NCBI GenBank assembly: GCA_030691385.1
Contig: JAUYEI010000022.1
Location: forward strand, 1 to 34,471
From: Azonexus sp.
GTDB taxonomy: Bacteria; Pseudomonadota; Gammaproteobacteria; Burkholderiales; Rhodocyclaceae
Length of the DNA stretch: 34,471 nucleotides
Direction: 5' to 3'
Shown: piece after piece, positions 26,413 through 34,280 of the stretch
Position numbering within the stretch: the first letter of the stretch is position 1
How the letters are laid out: each line of letters begins with the position of its first letter
The notes under the pieces: model-generated
Databases searched by the model: none
Seen by the model: the letters and a program-made list of their open reading frames with translations, nothing else
Told to the model about the DNA's origin: nothing
Made by a program: the position numbers and the translations under genes

Positions 26413-26949
26413 TCAGATGTTCTTGCGGCGAATCATGGCGCCGATGATGCCCAGACCAGCCAGGAACATCGCGTAGCTTTCCGGTTCCGGTACGGCAGTC
26501 AGAACACGAATGTGGTCACCGGGGCTGGCACCACGCCAGCTCAGGGTCAGGGTGTTGCCGGAGATGCTGAGTGAGTCGTTCGACTCAAGACCGGAGTTGG
26601 TCTTCCAGTCGTACGTCACGCCCGGCTTGCTGAACAGGAAATCAGTGCCGACCAGCGCAATCGTCGTCGAAGCGACGTAGGCAATATTGCCGGAGAAGGT
26701 CACGGAACCAGCCATCGAACCATTCGACAGCGGGTCGAACATCAGCAAGTAGCTGTTGTGGCCGAGGTTGGTACCTTCGTACATCCAGAACAGCGTGTTG
26801 TTGATGTTGATGTCGTTGCTGCCGACCGTGCTGCCGGTGTATTCGGCAAACGTTGCACCAGAGGTGGTCAGCGAAGCGGAGGGCGCGGGTGCAGCAAAGG
26901 CGGAAACGGCAGCGATGGCAAGAGCCATACCGGTAATGAATTTTTTCAT
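26413..26949 (-). CDS. PEP-CTERM sorting-domain exported protein
   Basis: A 178-aa secreted protein. It has an N-terminal signal peptide (MKKFITGMALAIAAVSAFAAP) and a C-terminal PEP-CTERM tail: VPEPESYAMFLAGLGIIGAMIRRKNI, with the PEP box, a hydrophobic helix and a basic end. Such tails are recognised by exosortase (EpsH/XrtA/B) and removed during surface sorting; no exosortase lies in this window. The middle is Ser/Thr/Asn/Gly-rich with no recognised domain. ATG 26949 is preferred; an alternative TTG start 8 codons upstream precedes the signal peptide. It is a monocistronic unit ending in its own terminator. Confidence 0.92.
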   Translation of the reverse strand: MKKFITGMALAIAAVSAFAAPAPSASLTTSGATFAEYTGSTVGSNDININNTLFWMYEGTNLGHNSYLLMFDPLSNGSMAGSVTFSGNIAYVASTTIALVGTDFLFSKPGVTYDWKTNSGLESNDSLSISGNTLTLSWRGASPGDHIRVLTAVPEPESYAMFLAGLGIIGAMIRRKNI

Positions 26950-27053
26950 GGGGATACGCTTTCTGAAAATCAATAATTATTCAGGAAGAATAGTGAATCG
27001 GGGCAGCATTTATGACAATAGTCCATTCAGACTAAACGCATGAAACCCGCTCC

Positions 27054-28493
27054 TCAACTCCGCCCGTACGTATCCTCAAAGCGCACGATATCGTCCTCGC
27101 CCAGGTAGCTGCCCGACTGCACTTCGATCATTTCGAGCGGGACGACACCGGGGTTTTCCAGGCGGTGGGTCATGCCGAGCGGGATGTAGGTGGATTGGTT
27201 CTCCGAGACGAGGAAGGTTTCTTCGCCCTTGGTCACGCGCGCCGTGCCGCTGACGACGATCCAGTGTTCGGCGCGGTGGTGGTGCATTTGCAGGGACAGG
27301 GTGCCGCCCGGTTTGACGCCGATGCGTTTGACCTGGAAGCGTTCGCCGGCGTCGACGCCGTCGTACCAGCCCCAGGGGCGATAGACCTTGCGGTGCCATT
27401 GGGCGACGCTGCGTTGGTCGGCTTTGAGGCGGTCGACAATTTTCTTCACGTCTTGCGTCGCATCGTGATGGACGACGAGGACGGCATCGTCGGTTTCGAC
27501 GACGACGAGGTTGCTGACGCCGATGCAGGCGACGAGGCGACCTTCGGAGACGACGAGGGTATCGCGGCAGTTTTCGAGCATGACGTCACCGCGGGTGGCG
27601 TTGCCTTCGCCGCATTTGGGCAGGACTTTCCACAGGGCGTCCCAGGCGCCGACGTCGGACCAGCCGGCGGTGAGCGGGATGACGGCGGCTTTGGGCAGGC
27701 CGGCACCGCCGGTGGTCAGGCGTTCCATGACGGCGTAGTCGATGGAGTCCGACGGGCAGGCTTTGAAGGCGTCAACGTCGACGCGGACGAAGTCGCCATC
27801 GGTCTTGCCGCCGGCCAGGGCTTTTTGGCAGGCGGTCAGGATGTCGGGGCGACAGATCCCGAGGGCGGTGATCCAGACGGAGGCTTTCATGACGAAGATG
27901 CCGCTGTTCCAGAGGTAGTCGCCGGCGTCGAGGTAGCTTTCGGCGGTCGGGCGATCGGGCTTTTCGACGAAGCGGGCCAGGGCGAAGGCGCCGGAGCCGT
28001 CGTCCAGGGCCTGGCCGCGCTGGATGTAGCCGTAGCCGGTTTCCGGGCAGTCGGGGGTGATGCCGAAGGTGACGGTGACGCCGGTGGCGGCCAGGGTGAC
28101 GGCGCGGGAGACGGCGTCACGGAAGGCGGCGCCATCGGCAATGTCGTGATCGGCCGGCATGACGACGAGGACCGGGTCTTCGCCGTCACGCACCGCCCAC
28201 AGAGCGGCCAGGGCGAGTGCCGGGGCGGTGTTGCGGCCGAAGGGTTCAAGCAGCACCGAGCCGTGCAGGCCGAGGGTGCGGACTTGCTCGGCGACGACGA
28301 AGCGATGCTCCTCGTTGCAGACGAGCAGCGGCCCGGCCATGTCGGCCAGGCCACCGAGACGGGCTACCGTGGCTTGCAACATCGATTGTTCGCCGACCAG
28401 CGGCAATAACTGCTTCGGGTATTTCTCGCGGGACAGCGGCCACAGACGCGTGCCGGAACCACCGGAGAGTACGACGGGGAGAATCTGGGTCAT
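27054..28493 (-). CDS. manC: Mannose-1-phosphate guanylyltransferase / mannose-6-phosphate isomerase
   Basis: Bifunctional enzyme (AlgA/ManC/CpsB family) that supplies GDP-mannose. The 479-aa protein has the pyrophosphorylase motif VVLSGGSGTRLWPLSREKYPKQ (about 8-28), PFGRNTAPA, FVEKPD near 175, and a C-terminal cupin (about 375-475) with MHHHRAEHWIVVSGTA and the PLGMTHRLENP metal region. It stands alone, not in an evident operon, with an unusual GC-rich coding style compared with neighbours. It may feed the EPS or an O-antigen. Confidence 0.96.
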   Translation of the reverse strand: MTQILPVVLSGGSGTRLWPLSREKYPKQLLPLVGEQSMLQATVARLGGLADMAGPLLVCNEEHRFVVAEQVRTLGLHGSVLLEPFGRNTAPALALAALWAVRDGEDPVLVVMPADHDIADGAAFRDAVSRAVTLAATGVTVTFGITPDCPETGYGYIQRGQALDDGSGAFALARFVEKPDRPTAESYLDAGDYLWNSGIFVMKASVWITALGICRPDILTACQKALAGGKTDGDFVRVDVDAFKACPSDSIDYAVMERLTTGGAGLPKAAVIPLTAGWSDVGAWDALWKVLPKCGEGNATRGDVMLENCRDTLVVSEGRLVACIGVSNLVVVETDDAVLVVHHDATQDVKKIVDRLKADQRSVAQWHRKVYRPWGWYDGVDAGERFQVKRIGVKPGGTLSLQMHHHRAEHWIVVSGTARVTKGEETFLVSENQSTYIPLGMTHRLENPGVVPLEMIEVQSGSYLGEDDIVRFEDTYGRS

Positions 28494-28628
28494 GAAAATC
28501 GATACCTATGAAAAGTTGATTGCTACGGTCAACCGGAAAATTTGGCTAAAAATGAAATCTGCACCGGGCACCTACAAAGCGCCTATTCCGAGCTTAAAAA
28601 ACCATCCCTATGAGCAAGCATCTGGCAC

Positions 28629-28907
28629 TCAACCAAAAGCCAGCTCGACCTTGCGTCCAGCCCTCGCCGCCAGCGTAATCAGCATGTCGATACTGAATTT
28701 TTCCCACTTGCCGCGAACCAGATCGGAAATACGTGACTGACCAACGCCCAATCGCTCGGCAGCCTGCTGCTGTGTCCAGCCTTGATCGGCAATTTCCTTA
28801 CGCAAACTGGCCATCAGATCCGCCCGCAGTTTCAGGAGCACAGCTTCCTCATCCGAGAAGCCGAGATCGGTGAAAACATTGCCGCTTGATTCAATAACCT
28901 TGCTCAT
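28629..28907 (-). CDS. XRE-family HTH antitoxin (HigA-like)
   Basis: A 92-aa DNA-binding protein with a helix-turn-helix (WTQQQAAERLGVGQSRISDLVRGKW, about 50-74). The ATG at 28907 follows a GGAGGT site located inside the end of the toxin gene; the longer upstream frame is not used. It follows the toxin gene after one base, in the toxin-first order of HigBA systems. It is expected to neutralise the toxin and repress the operon. Confidence 0.9.
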   Translation of the reverse strand: MSKVIESSGNVFTDLGFSDEEAVLLKLRADLMASLRKEIADQGWTQQQAAERLGVGQSRISDLVRGKWEKFSIDMLITLAARAGRKVELAFG

Positions 28908-28908
28908 A

Positions 28909-29223
28909 TCAACCTCCAATCTGCTTGTATCGCTTTGCAGCCAGTTCGATGTCCTCCTGGCGTGTCTTTTGAGTTTTCTTCTGGAAAGCATGCAGGACGT
29001 ACACGGCATCATCAAACTTGGCGACGTAAATCACCCGCCATTCGCCCAGCAGCTTGATCCGAATCTCGTAAGCACCAGAACCAATATGTAACATTGGTTT
29101 GAAATCAGAAGGCATCAGACCGCATTGCACCGAGTGCAACTCGAAACCCGCCGCTCGCCGCGCCTCCGCAGGAAAATCCTTGAGGTCATCAATGCTCGAA
29201 CCAACGAAGCGAAGGGATTTCAT
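28909..29223 (-). CDS. RelE/HigB-like toxin (phage Gp49-like family)
   Basis: A 104-aa protein with the pattern LRFVGSSIDDLKDFPAEARRAAGFEL...LLGEWRVIYVAKFDDAVYVLHAFQKKTQKT, matching Gp49/HigB-type ribosome-dependent mRNA endonuclease toxins. It is the first gene of the pair. A TATAAT box ends 7 bp before the ATG, so the transcript may be leaderless or nearly so. Confidence 0.9.
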   Translation of the reverse strand: MKSLRFVGSSIDDLKDFPAEARRAAGFELHSVQCGLMPSDFKPMLHIGSGAYEIRIKLLGEWRVIYVAKFDDAVYVLHAFQKKTQKTRQEDIELAAKRYKQIGG

Positions 29224-29230
29224 GAATCAA

Positions 29231-29258
29231 ATTATACAAGCACTTAGATAGTCATCAA
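29231..29258 (-). promoter_or_regulatory. Promoter of the toxin-antitoxin pair
   Basis: On the minus strand -35 TTGATG (29253-29258) and -10 TATAAT (29231-29236) are separated by 16 bp. The predicted start (about 29224) falls right at the toxin ATG (29223). Confidence 0.7.
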
Positions 29259-29287
29259 TGAGCCATGGTTCCACAGTGGCCAGAAAC

Positions 29288-29830
29288 TCACTCCCCAACC
29301 GCATCCTTAAACCGCTGCCCCGCCGCATCCTTCGCCGACAGCAGCGGCTCGCCTTCGAGCTGCCAGTCAATCGCCAGATCCGGGTCGTTCCACGCGATGC
29401 AGCGCTCATGCGCCGGCGCGTAGTAGTCCGTCGTCTTGTAGAGGAATTCTGCCGTTTCGGAGAGCACGACAAAGCCGTGGGCCAGGCCGGGCGGAATCCA
29501 TAGCTGGCGCTTGTTGTCCGCCGAGAGCAGTTCGCCGACCCACTGACCGTAGGTTTTCGAGCCCTTGCGGATGTCGACCGCGACGTCGAAGACCTCGCCC
29601 TGCACCACGCGCACCAGCTTGCCTTGCGGATGCTGCACTTGATAGTGCAGACCGCGCAGCACGTTGCGGGCGGACTTGGAGTGGTTGTCCTGAACGAAGG
29701 TCACATCCAGCCCGGTCGCCTCCTGAAAGACCTTCTGGTTGTAACTCTCATAGAAAAAGCCGCGGTCGTCGCCAAAAACCCGGGGTGCAAGCGCGATCAC
29801 ATCGGGAATTGCTGTCGGCATCGCAATCAT
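29288..29830 (-). CDS. rfbC: dTDP-4-dehydrorhamnose 3,5-epimerase
   Basis: Third enzyme of dTDP-L-rhamnose synthesis. The 180-aa cupin has RGLHYQVQHPQGKLVRV with the catalytic His 62 and Lys 71, and the Tyr of AEFLYKTTDYY near residue 131. Its ATG overlaps the rfbA stop (TGATG). Last gene of rfbB-rfbD-rfbA-rfbC. Confidence 0.97.
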   Translation of the reverse strand: MIAMPTAIPDVIALAPRVFGDDRGFFYESYNQKVFQEATGLDVTFVQDNHSKSARNVLRGLHYQVQHPQGKLVRVVQGEVFDVAVDIRKGSKTYGQWVGELLSADNKRQLWIPPGLAHGFVVLSETAEFLYKTTDYYAPAHERCIAWNDPDLAIDWQLEGEPLLSAKDAAGQRFKDAVGE

Positions 29831-30708
29831 CAGAACACCCTTTCCTTGAGCACGCTCATCAGGTACTGGCCGTACAGGTTCTTGATCATCGGCTGAGCCA
29901 GCTTTTCGAGTTGGCCGCCGTCAATCCACTGCTTGCGGAATGCAATCTCTTCCGGACAGGCCACTTTGAGGCCCTGGCGCTTTTCGATGGTGGCGATGAA
30001 CTGGCTGGCGTCGAGCAGGCTTTCGTGCGTGCCGGTATCGAGCCAGGCGTGGCCGCGCCCCATGACCTGCACGTTCAACTGCTGGCGCTCGAGATAGACG
30101 CGATTGACGTCGGTGATTTCCAGCTCGCCGCGCGGCGACGGCTTGAGGTCGCGCGAGATGTCGAGCACCTGGTTGTCGTAGAAATAAAGGCCGGTCACCG
30201 CGTAATTCGACTTCGGCACCTTCGGCTTCTCTTCAAGGCTGATCGCCTGCCCGGCGGCGTCGAACTCGACCACACCGTAACGTTCCGGATCATGCACGTG
30301 GTAGGCGAAGACCGTCGCGCCGCTGGTCTGGGCACCGGCTTCACCGAGATCGTTGGCAAACTCGTGGCCGTAGAAAATATTGTCGCCGAGAACCAGCGCG
30401 CTGTCGCCATGGCCGACGAAGTCGCGACCGATGATGAAGGCCTGAGCCAGGCCGTCCGGGCTGGGCTGGACGGCGTATTGCAGATTGAGGCCCCACTGGC
30501 TGCCGTCGCCCAGCAACTGCTGAAAGCGCGGCGTGTCCTGCGGCGTCGAGATGATCAGGATGTCGCGAATCCCCGCCAGCATCAGCGTCGTCAGCGGATA
30601 GTAGATCATCGGCTTGTCGTGGATCGGCAGCAGTTGCTTGGAAACGGCCAGGGTGACCGGGTAGAGACGGGTGCCGGAACCGCCGGCCAGGATGATGCCT
30701 TTACGCAT
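29830..30708 (-). CDS. rfbA: Glucose-1-phosphate thymidylyltransferase
   Basis: First enzyme of the pathway: dTTP plus glucose-1-phosphate gives dTDP-glucose. The 292-aa protein has [16 protein letters not shown] at the N-terminus, VLGDNIFYG and [32 protein letters not shown]. An AGGAAA site precedes the ATG. It follows rfbD across a 128-bp gap that holds a two-hairpin repeat. Confidence 0.98.
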   Translation of the reverse strand: MRKGIILAGGSGTRLYPVTLAVSKQLLPIHDKPMIYYPLTTLMLAGIRDILIISTPQDTPRFQQLLGDGSQWGLNLQYAVQPSPDGLAQAFIIGRDFVGHGDSALVLGDNIFYGHEFANDLGEAGAQTSGATVFAYHVHDPERYGVVEFDAAGQAISLEEKPKVPKSNYAVTGLYFYDNQVLDISRDLKPSPRGELEITDVNRVYLERQQLNVQVMGRGHAWLDTGTHESLLDASQFIATIEKRQGLKVACPEEIAFRKQWIDGGQLEKLAQPMIKNLYGQYLMSVLKERVF

Positions 30709-30752
30709 GATGCTTTCCTAATTTGGAGAGGTATTGATTGAATTGGGAATTG

Positions 30753-30818
30753 CCATTCCCGCGAAGGCGGGAATCCATGAGACTCAAAGCGCTGGATCCC
30801 CGCTTTCGCGGGGATGAC
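30753..30818. repeat. Two-hairpin dispersed repeat between rfbD and rfbA
   Basis: Two perfect 8-bp stem-loops stand side by side: attcccgc/gcgggaat at 30755-30774 and atccccgc/gcggggat at 30796-30815. The layout 'attcccgcgaaggcgggaatcca...ggatccccgctttcgcggggatgacga' is a common dispersed repeat pattern in proteobacteria (from memory). It lies inside the rhamnose operon and may slow or partly stop transcription there. Confidence 0.8.
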
Positions 30819-30836
30819 GAATTGTTCAATGTTTCC

Positions 30837-31724
30837 TTAGAGAATCTGCTGCAAAACATGGTCCAGCCCGCGTTGCCAATCAGGCAACTCCAGCCCGAAG
30901 GTCTGGCGCAGGCGGCTGGTGTCGAGCCGGGAATTGCTGGGCCGGGGCGCTGGCAGCGGGTAATCGGCGGTGGTGATCGGCAGGATATCGTCGGCCGTCA
31001 GCTTGAGCGGCTTGCCGGCTGCCAAGGCAGCGCGCACCACCGTCTGCGCGTATTCGTGCCACGTCGTGCAACCACCGGCGACCAGGTGATAAAGGCCGAA
31101 CGGGAAGCCCGCCCTGCCCTCGCGCTGGTAGCGCCCGAGCACCTGTGCCGTCACGTCAGCCAGCAGCGCCGCCGAAGTCGGCGCGCCGAACTGGTCGGCG
31201 ACGATCTTCAATCCATCGCGCTCGGCCGCCAGACGCAGCATGGTCTTGGCGAAATTGGCGCCGTGCGCACCGAACACCCAGCTCGTGCGAAAGATCAGAT
31301 GATCTGCCCCGCTCGCCTGCAAAGCCTGCTCGCCAGCCAGCTTGGTCTGGCCATAAACGCTTTGCGGATTGGGCGCATCGCTTTCCAGATAAGCGCCGGG
31401 CTTGCTGCCGTCGAAGACATAGTCCGTCGAGAAATGAATGACCAGCGCACCAAGACGAGCCGCCTCCTCGCCGAACACGCCCGGCGCGATGGCATTGATC
31501 GCCCCGGCCAGTTCCGGCTCGGCTTCGGCTTTATCCACCGCCGTGTAAGCCGCCGGATTGATGATCACCTGCGGCTTGACCTCGGCCACCAGCTTTCTGA
31601 TGGCGTCTGGATTGGCCAGGTCGCACACCTGATGATCAACCGCAACCACCTCGCCGAGCGGCGCCAAAGCCCGCTGCAGTTCAAAGCCAACCTGGCCGTT
31701 CTTGCCTGTCAGAAGAATCTTCAT
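30837..31724 (-). CDS. rfbD: dTDP-4-dehydrorhamnose reductase
   Basis: Last step of dTDP-L-rhamnose formation, NAD(P)H-dependent. The 295-aa short-chain-type reductase has KILLTGKNGQVGFEL with GXXGXXG, the STDYVFDG strand and the catalytic YGQTKLAGE (YXXXK). It starts 2 nt after rfbB. Confidence 0.97.
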   Translation of the reverse strand: MKILLTGKNGQVGFELQRALAPLGEVVAVDHQVCDLANPDAIRKLVAEVKPQVIINPAAYTAVDKAEAEPELAGAINAIAPGVFGEEAARLGALVIHFSTDYVFDGSKPGAYLESDAPNPQSVYGQTKLAGEQALQASGADHLIFRTSWVFGAHGANFAKTMLRLAAERDGLKIVADQFGAPTSAALLADVTAQVLGRYQREGRAGFPFGLYHLVAGGCTTWHEYAQTVVRAALAAGKPLKLTADDILPITTADYPLPAPRPSNSRLDTSRLRQTFGLELPDWQRGLDHVLQQIL

Positions 31725-31726
31725 GA

Positions 31727-32785
31727 TCAGGCGCTGTACTGCTTGCCAACCCAGTTCTGGTAAGCGCCGCTCGTCACATTGGCCACCCAGGCCTGGTTAT
31801 CGAGATACCACTGCACCGTCTTCCTGATGCCGGTCTCGAAGGTTTCGGCCGGCTTCCAGCCGAGTTCGCGTTCGATCTTGGTCGCATCAATCGCGTAGCG
31901 GCGATCATGCCCCGGGCGGTCGGTGACGTAGGTGATCTGCTCGACGTAAGGCTTGCCGTCGGCACGCGGGCTCAGTTCGTCGAGGATGGTGCACAGGGTA
32001 TGGACGACATCCAGATTCGGCTTCTCGTTCCAGCCGCCGATGTTGTAGGTTTCACCCAGCTTGCCAGCTTCGAGCACGCGGCGAATCGCCGAGCAATGAT
32101 CTTTCACATACAGCCAGTCACGAATCTGCTGGCCATCGCCGTAAATGGGCAGCGGCTTGCCGGCCAGGGCGTTGTGGATGACCAGCGGGATGAGCTTTTC
32201 CGGGAAGTGGTAAGGACCGTAGTTGTTGGAGCAGTTGGTGGTCAGTACCGGCAGGCCGTAGGTGTGGTGGTAGGCGCGGACCAGATGGTCGCTCGCTGCC
32301 TTGCTCGCCGAGTACGGGCTGTTCGGCTCGTACTGGTGGGTTTCGGTGAAGGCCGGATCATCCTTGGCCAGCGAGCCGTAGACTTCGTCGGTCGACACAT
32401 GAAGAAAACGGAATTCATTTTTGGCCGATTTTTCCAGTTGACCGTGGAAGGCACGCACCGCTTCAAGCAGGCGGAAGGTGCCGACGATATTGGTCTGGAT
32501 GAAGTCTTCCGGGCCATGAATGCTGCGGTCGACGTGCGATTCGGCAGCAAAATTGACCACCGCCCGCGGCTGGTGTTCGGCCAGCAGTCTGGTGACGAGA
32601 TCGAAGTCGCCGATGCTGCCCTTGACGAAAATATGCCGCGCATCGCCATCGAGCGAAGCGAGGTTCTCGAGGTTGCCCGCGTAGGTCAGGTCATCGAGGT
32701 TGATGACCGGCTCGTCGGACTGGGCCAGCCAGTCCAACACGAAATTACTGCCAATAAAACCTGCTGCACCGGTAACTAAAATCAT
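31727..32785 (-). CDS. rfbB: dTDP-glucose 4,6-dehydratase
   Basis: Second enzyme of the pathway, an extended short-chain dehydrogenase. The 352-aa protein has [38 protein letters not shown] and the catalytic [15 protein letters not shown]. First gene of the rhamnose operon. Confidence 0.98.
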   Translation of the reverse strand: MILVTGAAGFIGSNFVLDWLAQSDEPVINLDDLTYAGNLENLASLDGDARHIFVKGSIGDFDLVTRLLAEHQPRAVVNFAAESHVDRSIHGPEDFIQTNIVGTFRLLEAVRAFHGQLEKSAKNEFRFLHVSTDEVYGSLAKDDPAFTETHQYEPNSPYSASKAASDHLVRAYHHTYGLPVLTTNCSNNYGPYHFPEKLIPLVIHNALAGKPLPIYGDGQQIRDWLYVKDHCSAIRRVLEAGKLGETYNIGGWNEKPNLDVVHTLCTILDELSPRADGKPYVEQITYVTDRPGHDRRYAIDATKIERELGWKPAETFETGIRKTVQWYLDNQAWVANVTSGAYQNWVGKQYSA

Positions 32786-32802
32786 GACTGCTCCATCAAC
32801 AA

Positions 32803-32830
32803 TGAATACTCAAAAGACATTTTCCCACAA
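32803..32830 (-). promoter_or_regulatory. Possible promoter of the rfb operon
   Basis: On the minus strand TTGTGG (32825-32830) and TATTCA (32803-32808) are separated by 16 bp, 18 nt upstream of rfbB. The match is only moderate. Confidence 0.45.
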
Positions 32831-32954
32831 GCTTGGGCCAATCCCCAAAGCCTTCGGCCGAAAACAGCCGTCCTGGCGCGATCAAGCCGCGTTGGCCATT
32901 TTGGCAAGTATCGAAAGGAACTGTAATTTCATTTGGTTACACGCGAATGTCTCA

Positions 32955-33165
32955 AGTCTGCGTATAACCAGATTCACTGCCAATATGAACCCTATTCCTC
33001 AGAGGCCATGACGGCGTACAAGGCTGTATTGGGGGAAGACCCAGCCACCTCGTCCATTCAGGGTGCGATCAAGGCGCTACAGGAACGGGAGTTGATCTGG
33101 TTGGCGTCCCGTGGTGACTATGCCTTCGACGATGAGAGTTTGCGTCAGTGGCATCTTCAGGAGCA
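32955..33165 (+). pseudogene. C-terminal remnant of an AAA-family ATPase
   Basis: A frame open from 32933 to 33307 contains ATSSIQGAIKALQERELIW and ASRGDYAFDDESLRQW, which I recognise as the C-terminal winged-helix end of a prokaryotic AAA ATPase of the kind common as orphan genes. The rest of the ATPase (P-loop domain) is absent upstream: 32786-32950 shows nothing similar. After about 33165 the frame is just antisense of the CPBP gene. Assignment is from pattern memory and moderate. Confidence 0.5.
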
Positions 33166-33210
33166 TTCCGAGCCACCGCTTTGTGCCAAACCGGCACGGC
33201 GCATTAATCG

Positions 33211-33930
33211 TCAGGCTTGGTTGGGTACGTGCCATGCAGAAATAAACTCGATGAGATTTAATGCCAAATGTGCGGCGAAGGGAGCAAGAACGCCACCTCG
33301 CCAATAAAACAAACCAGCAAACACGCCGCCAGCTACGACGCCGGTTAGCAGCATGTACCAGAGCCCGCCAGCCCAATGCAAAAAACCAAAGAGCATGCAG
33401 GATAACGCCACTGCCCTAAGTGCGCCAAGGTGAGTAGTGAAAAGTGGGATGGCAATACCACGGTACAAGGTTTCTTCGACCAGTGGCGCCAGCAGAACGT
33501 TTGCGATGAAGAATAGCCCGATGCTACTTGAAACAGCGGGCAGTACCGCACCAGGGGGAACAAAGTCGCCGAAGAGGCGCTGTAATGTTTCAAGCAACGG
33601 TGCCAACCAGTAAAGATACAAGATGGCCAATAAAAACCCGGCAAGCAATCCGATCATGATGTCGGAAAGAGCTTTGCTGCGATCAGGCAGCAGCCACACG
33701 GCTCTGACTTGGGAGACGAAGCGTGCCATGAGAGCAGCAAGACACACAAGAACACCGAGCAATATATGTGGCACCAGTGCAGTGACTCGTTCAGGTATTT
33801 GTGCCTCTGGCACCTCTCGGACACTGAGAAATATCGAGGCCCCGACGATGCCTAACAAAAACAGCATTGGCCCCGCCGTAAGCAACAACCATGCTTTGCA
33901 GGGAACGCCCAAAAAAGATCGAGTGGGCAT
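33211..33930 (-). CDS. CPBP-family intramembrane glutamic protease
   Basis: A 239-aa membrane protein with about six to seven helices and the CPBP (Rce1-like/ABI) motifs: EETLYR at 152-157, FGFLHW with His 185, and HLALN at 221-225. Members act on prenylated proteins, bacteriocins or immunity; the substrate here is unknown. The ATG at 33930 has no visible ribosome site, and an attC-like palindrome begins 10 bp upstream, so it may be a captured gene cassette. Its lower GC and different codon style fit acquisition. Confidence 0.88.
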   Translation of the reverse strand: MPTRSFLGVPCKAWLLLTAGPMLFLLGIVGASIFLSVREVPEAQIPERVTALVPHILLGVLVCLAALMARFVSQVRAVWLLPDRSKALSDIMIGLLAGFLLAILYLYWLAPLLETLQRLFGDFVPPGAVLPAVSSSIGLFFIANVLLAPLVEETLYRGIAIPLFTTHLGALRAVALSCMLFGFLHWAGGLWYMLLTGVVAGGVFAGLFYWRGGVLAPFAAHLALNLIEFISAWHVPNQA

Positions 33931-33940
33931 GGAATGAAAG

Positions 33941-34016
33941 CCTAACGTGCTAGCTCAGGGGCGCGAAGCCGGCTTGCCGGCGCAAGCGTCCCACTGGAAC
34001 TGCGCGCTGGACGAAG
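33941..34016. other. attC-like imperfect palindrome next to the CPBP gene
   Basis: One end reads GCCTAAC, an exact RYYYAAC integron core site (GTTAGGC on the minus strand, facing the CPBP start). Inside is a partly self-complementary region (gctagctcaggggcgc against gcgtcccactggaactgc) around a ccggcttgccgg centre. The other end has GCTGGAC, one mismatch from GTTRRRY. The overall 70-75 bp size fits an attC that has lost one core base. No integron integrase is present in the window. Confidence 0.45.
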
Positions 34017-34124
34017 CCGCTACGCGGAGAAGTCGCCTGACTGAGCCTTCCGACATATTCTGCACTTTCACCCCCTCGCCGTTGAGGGAAGTGATTCTGC
34101 AATATTTCGTGAGGATAAACCAGC

Positions 34125-34280
34125 ATGACGAACGCTTCTTCCGGCCACTTTGACCGGCAATACCAAACCCATCTCAAGCATCTCAAACTCAAGGGCCTGC
34201 AGCCCAAGACCATCGAGGCCTACGCCCGCGCCATCCGGCGCCGGGGAGGGTATTTTGATCAGCCGATCGATGATCCTTGA
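34125..34280 (+). pseudogene. N-terminal fragment of a tyrosine recombinase
   Basis: A 51-codon frame begins ATG with GAGG 10 nt upstream and encodes HFDRQYQTHLKHLKLKGLQP and KTIEAYARAIRR, the N-terminal SAM-like (core-binding) domain of tyrosine recombinases; the exact flavour is what I recall from recombinases accompanying IS91-like transposases. It ends with TGA after YFDQPIDDP, and the catalytic domain is missing. The break coincides with three tandem CCTTGAA units (34275-34295). Confidence 0.65.

Noticed and set aside
27165..28409. 414-codon plus-strand frame opposite manC
   Set aside because: Gly/Asp/Val-rich antisense shadow of a certain gene.
33222..33228. GTTGGGT as the second attC core for the CPBP gene
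   Set aside because: It lies inside the coding end of the CPBP gene and has no matching palindrome or partner core.
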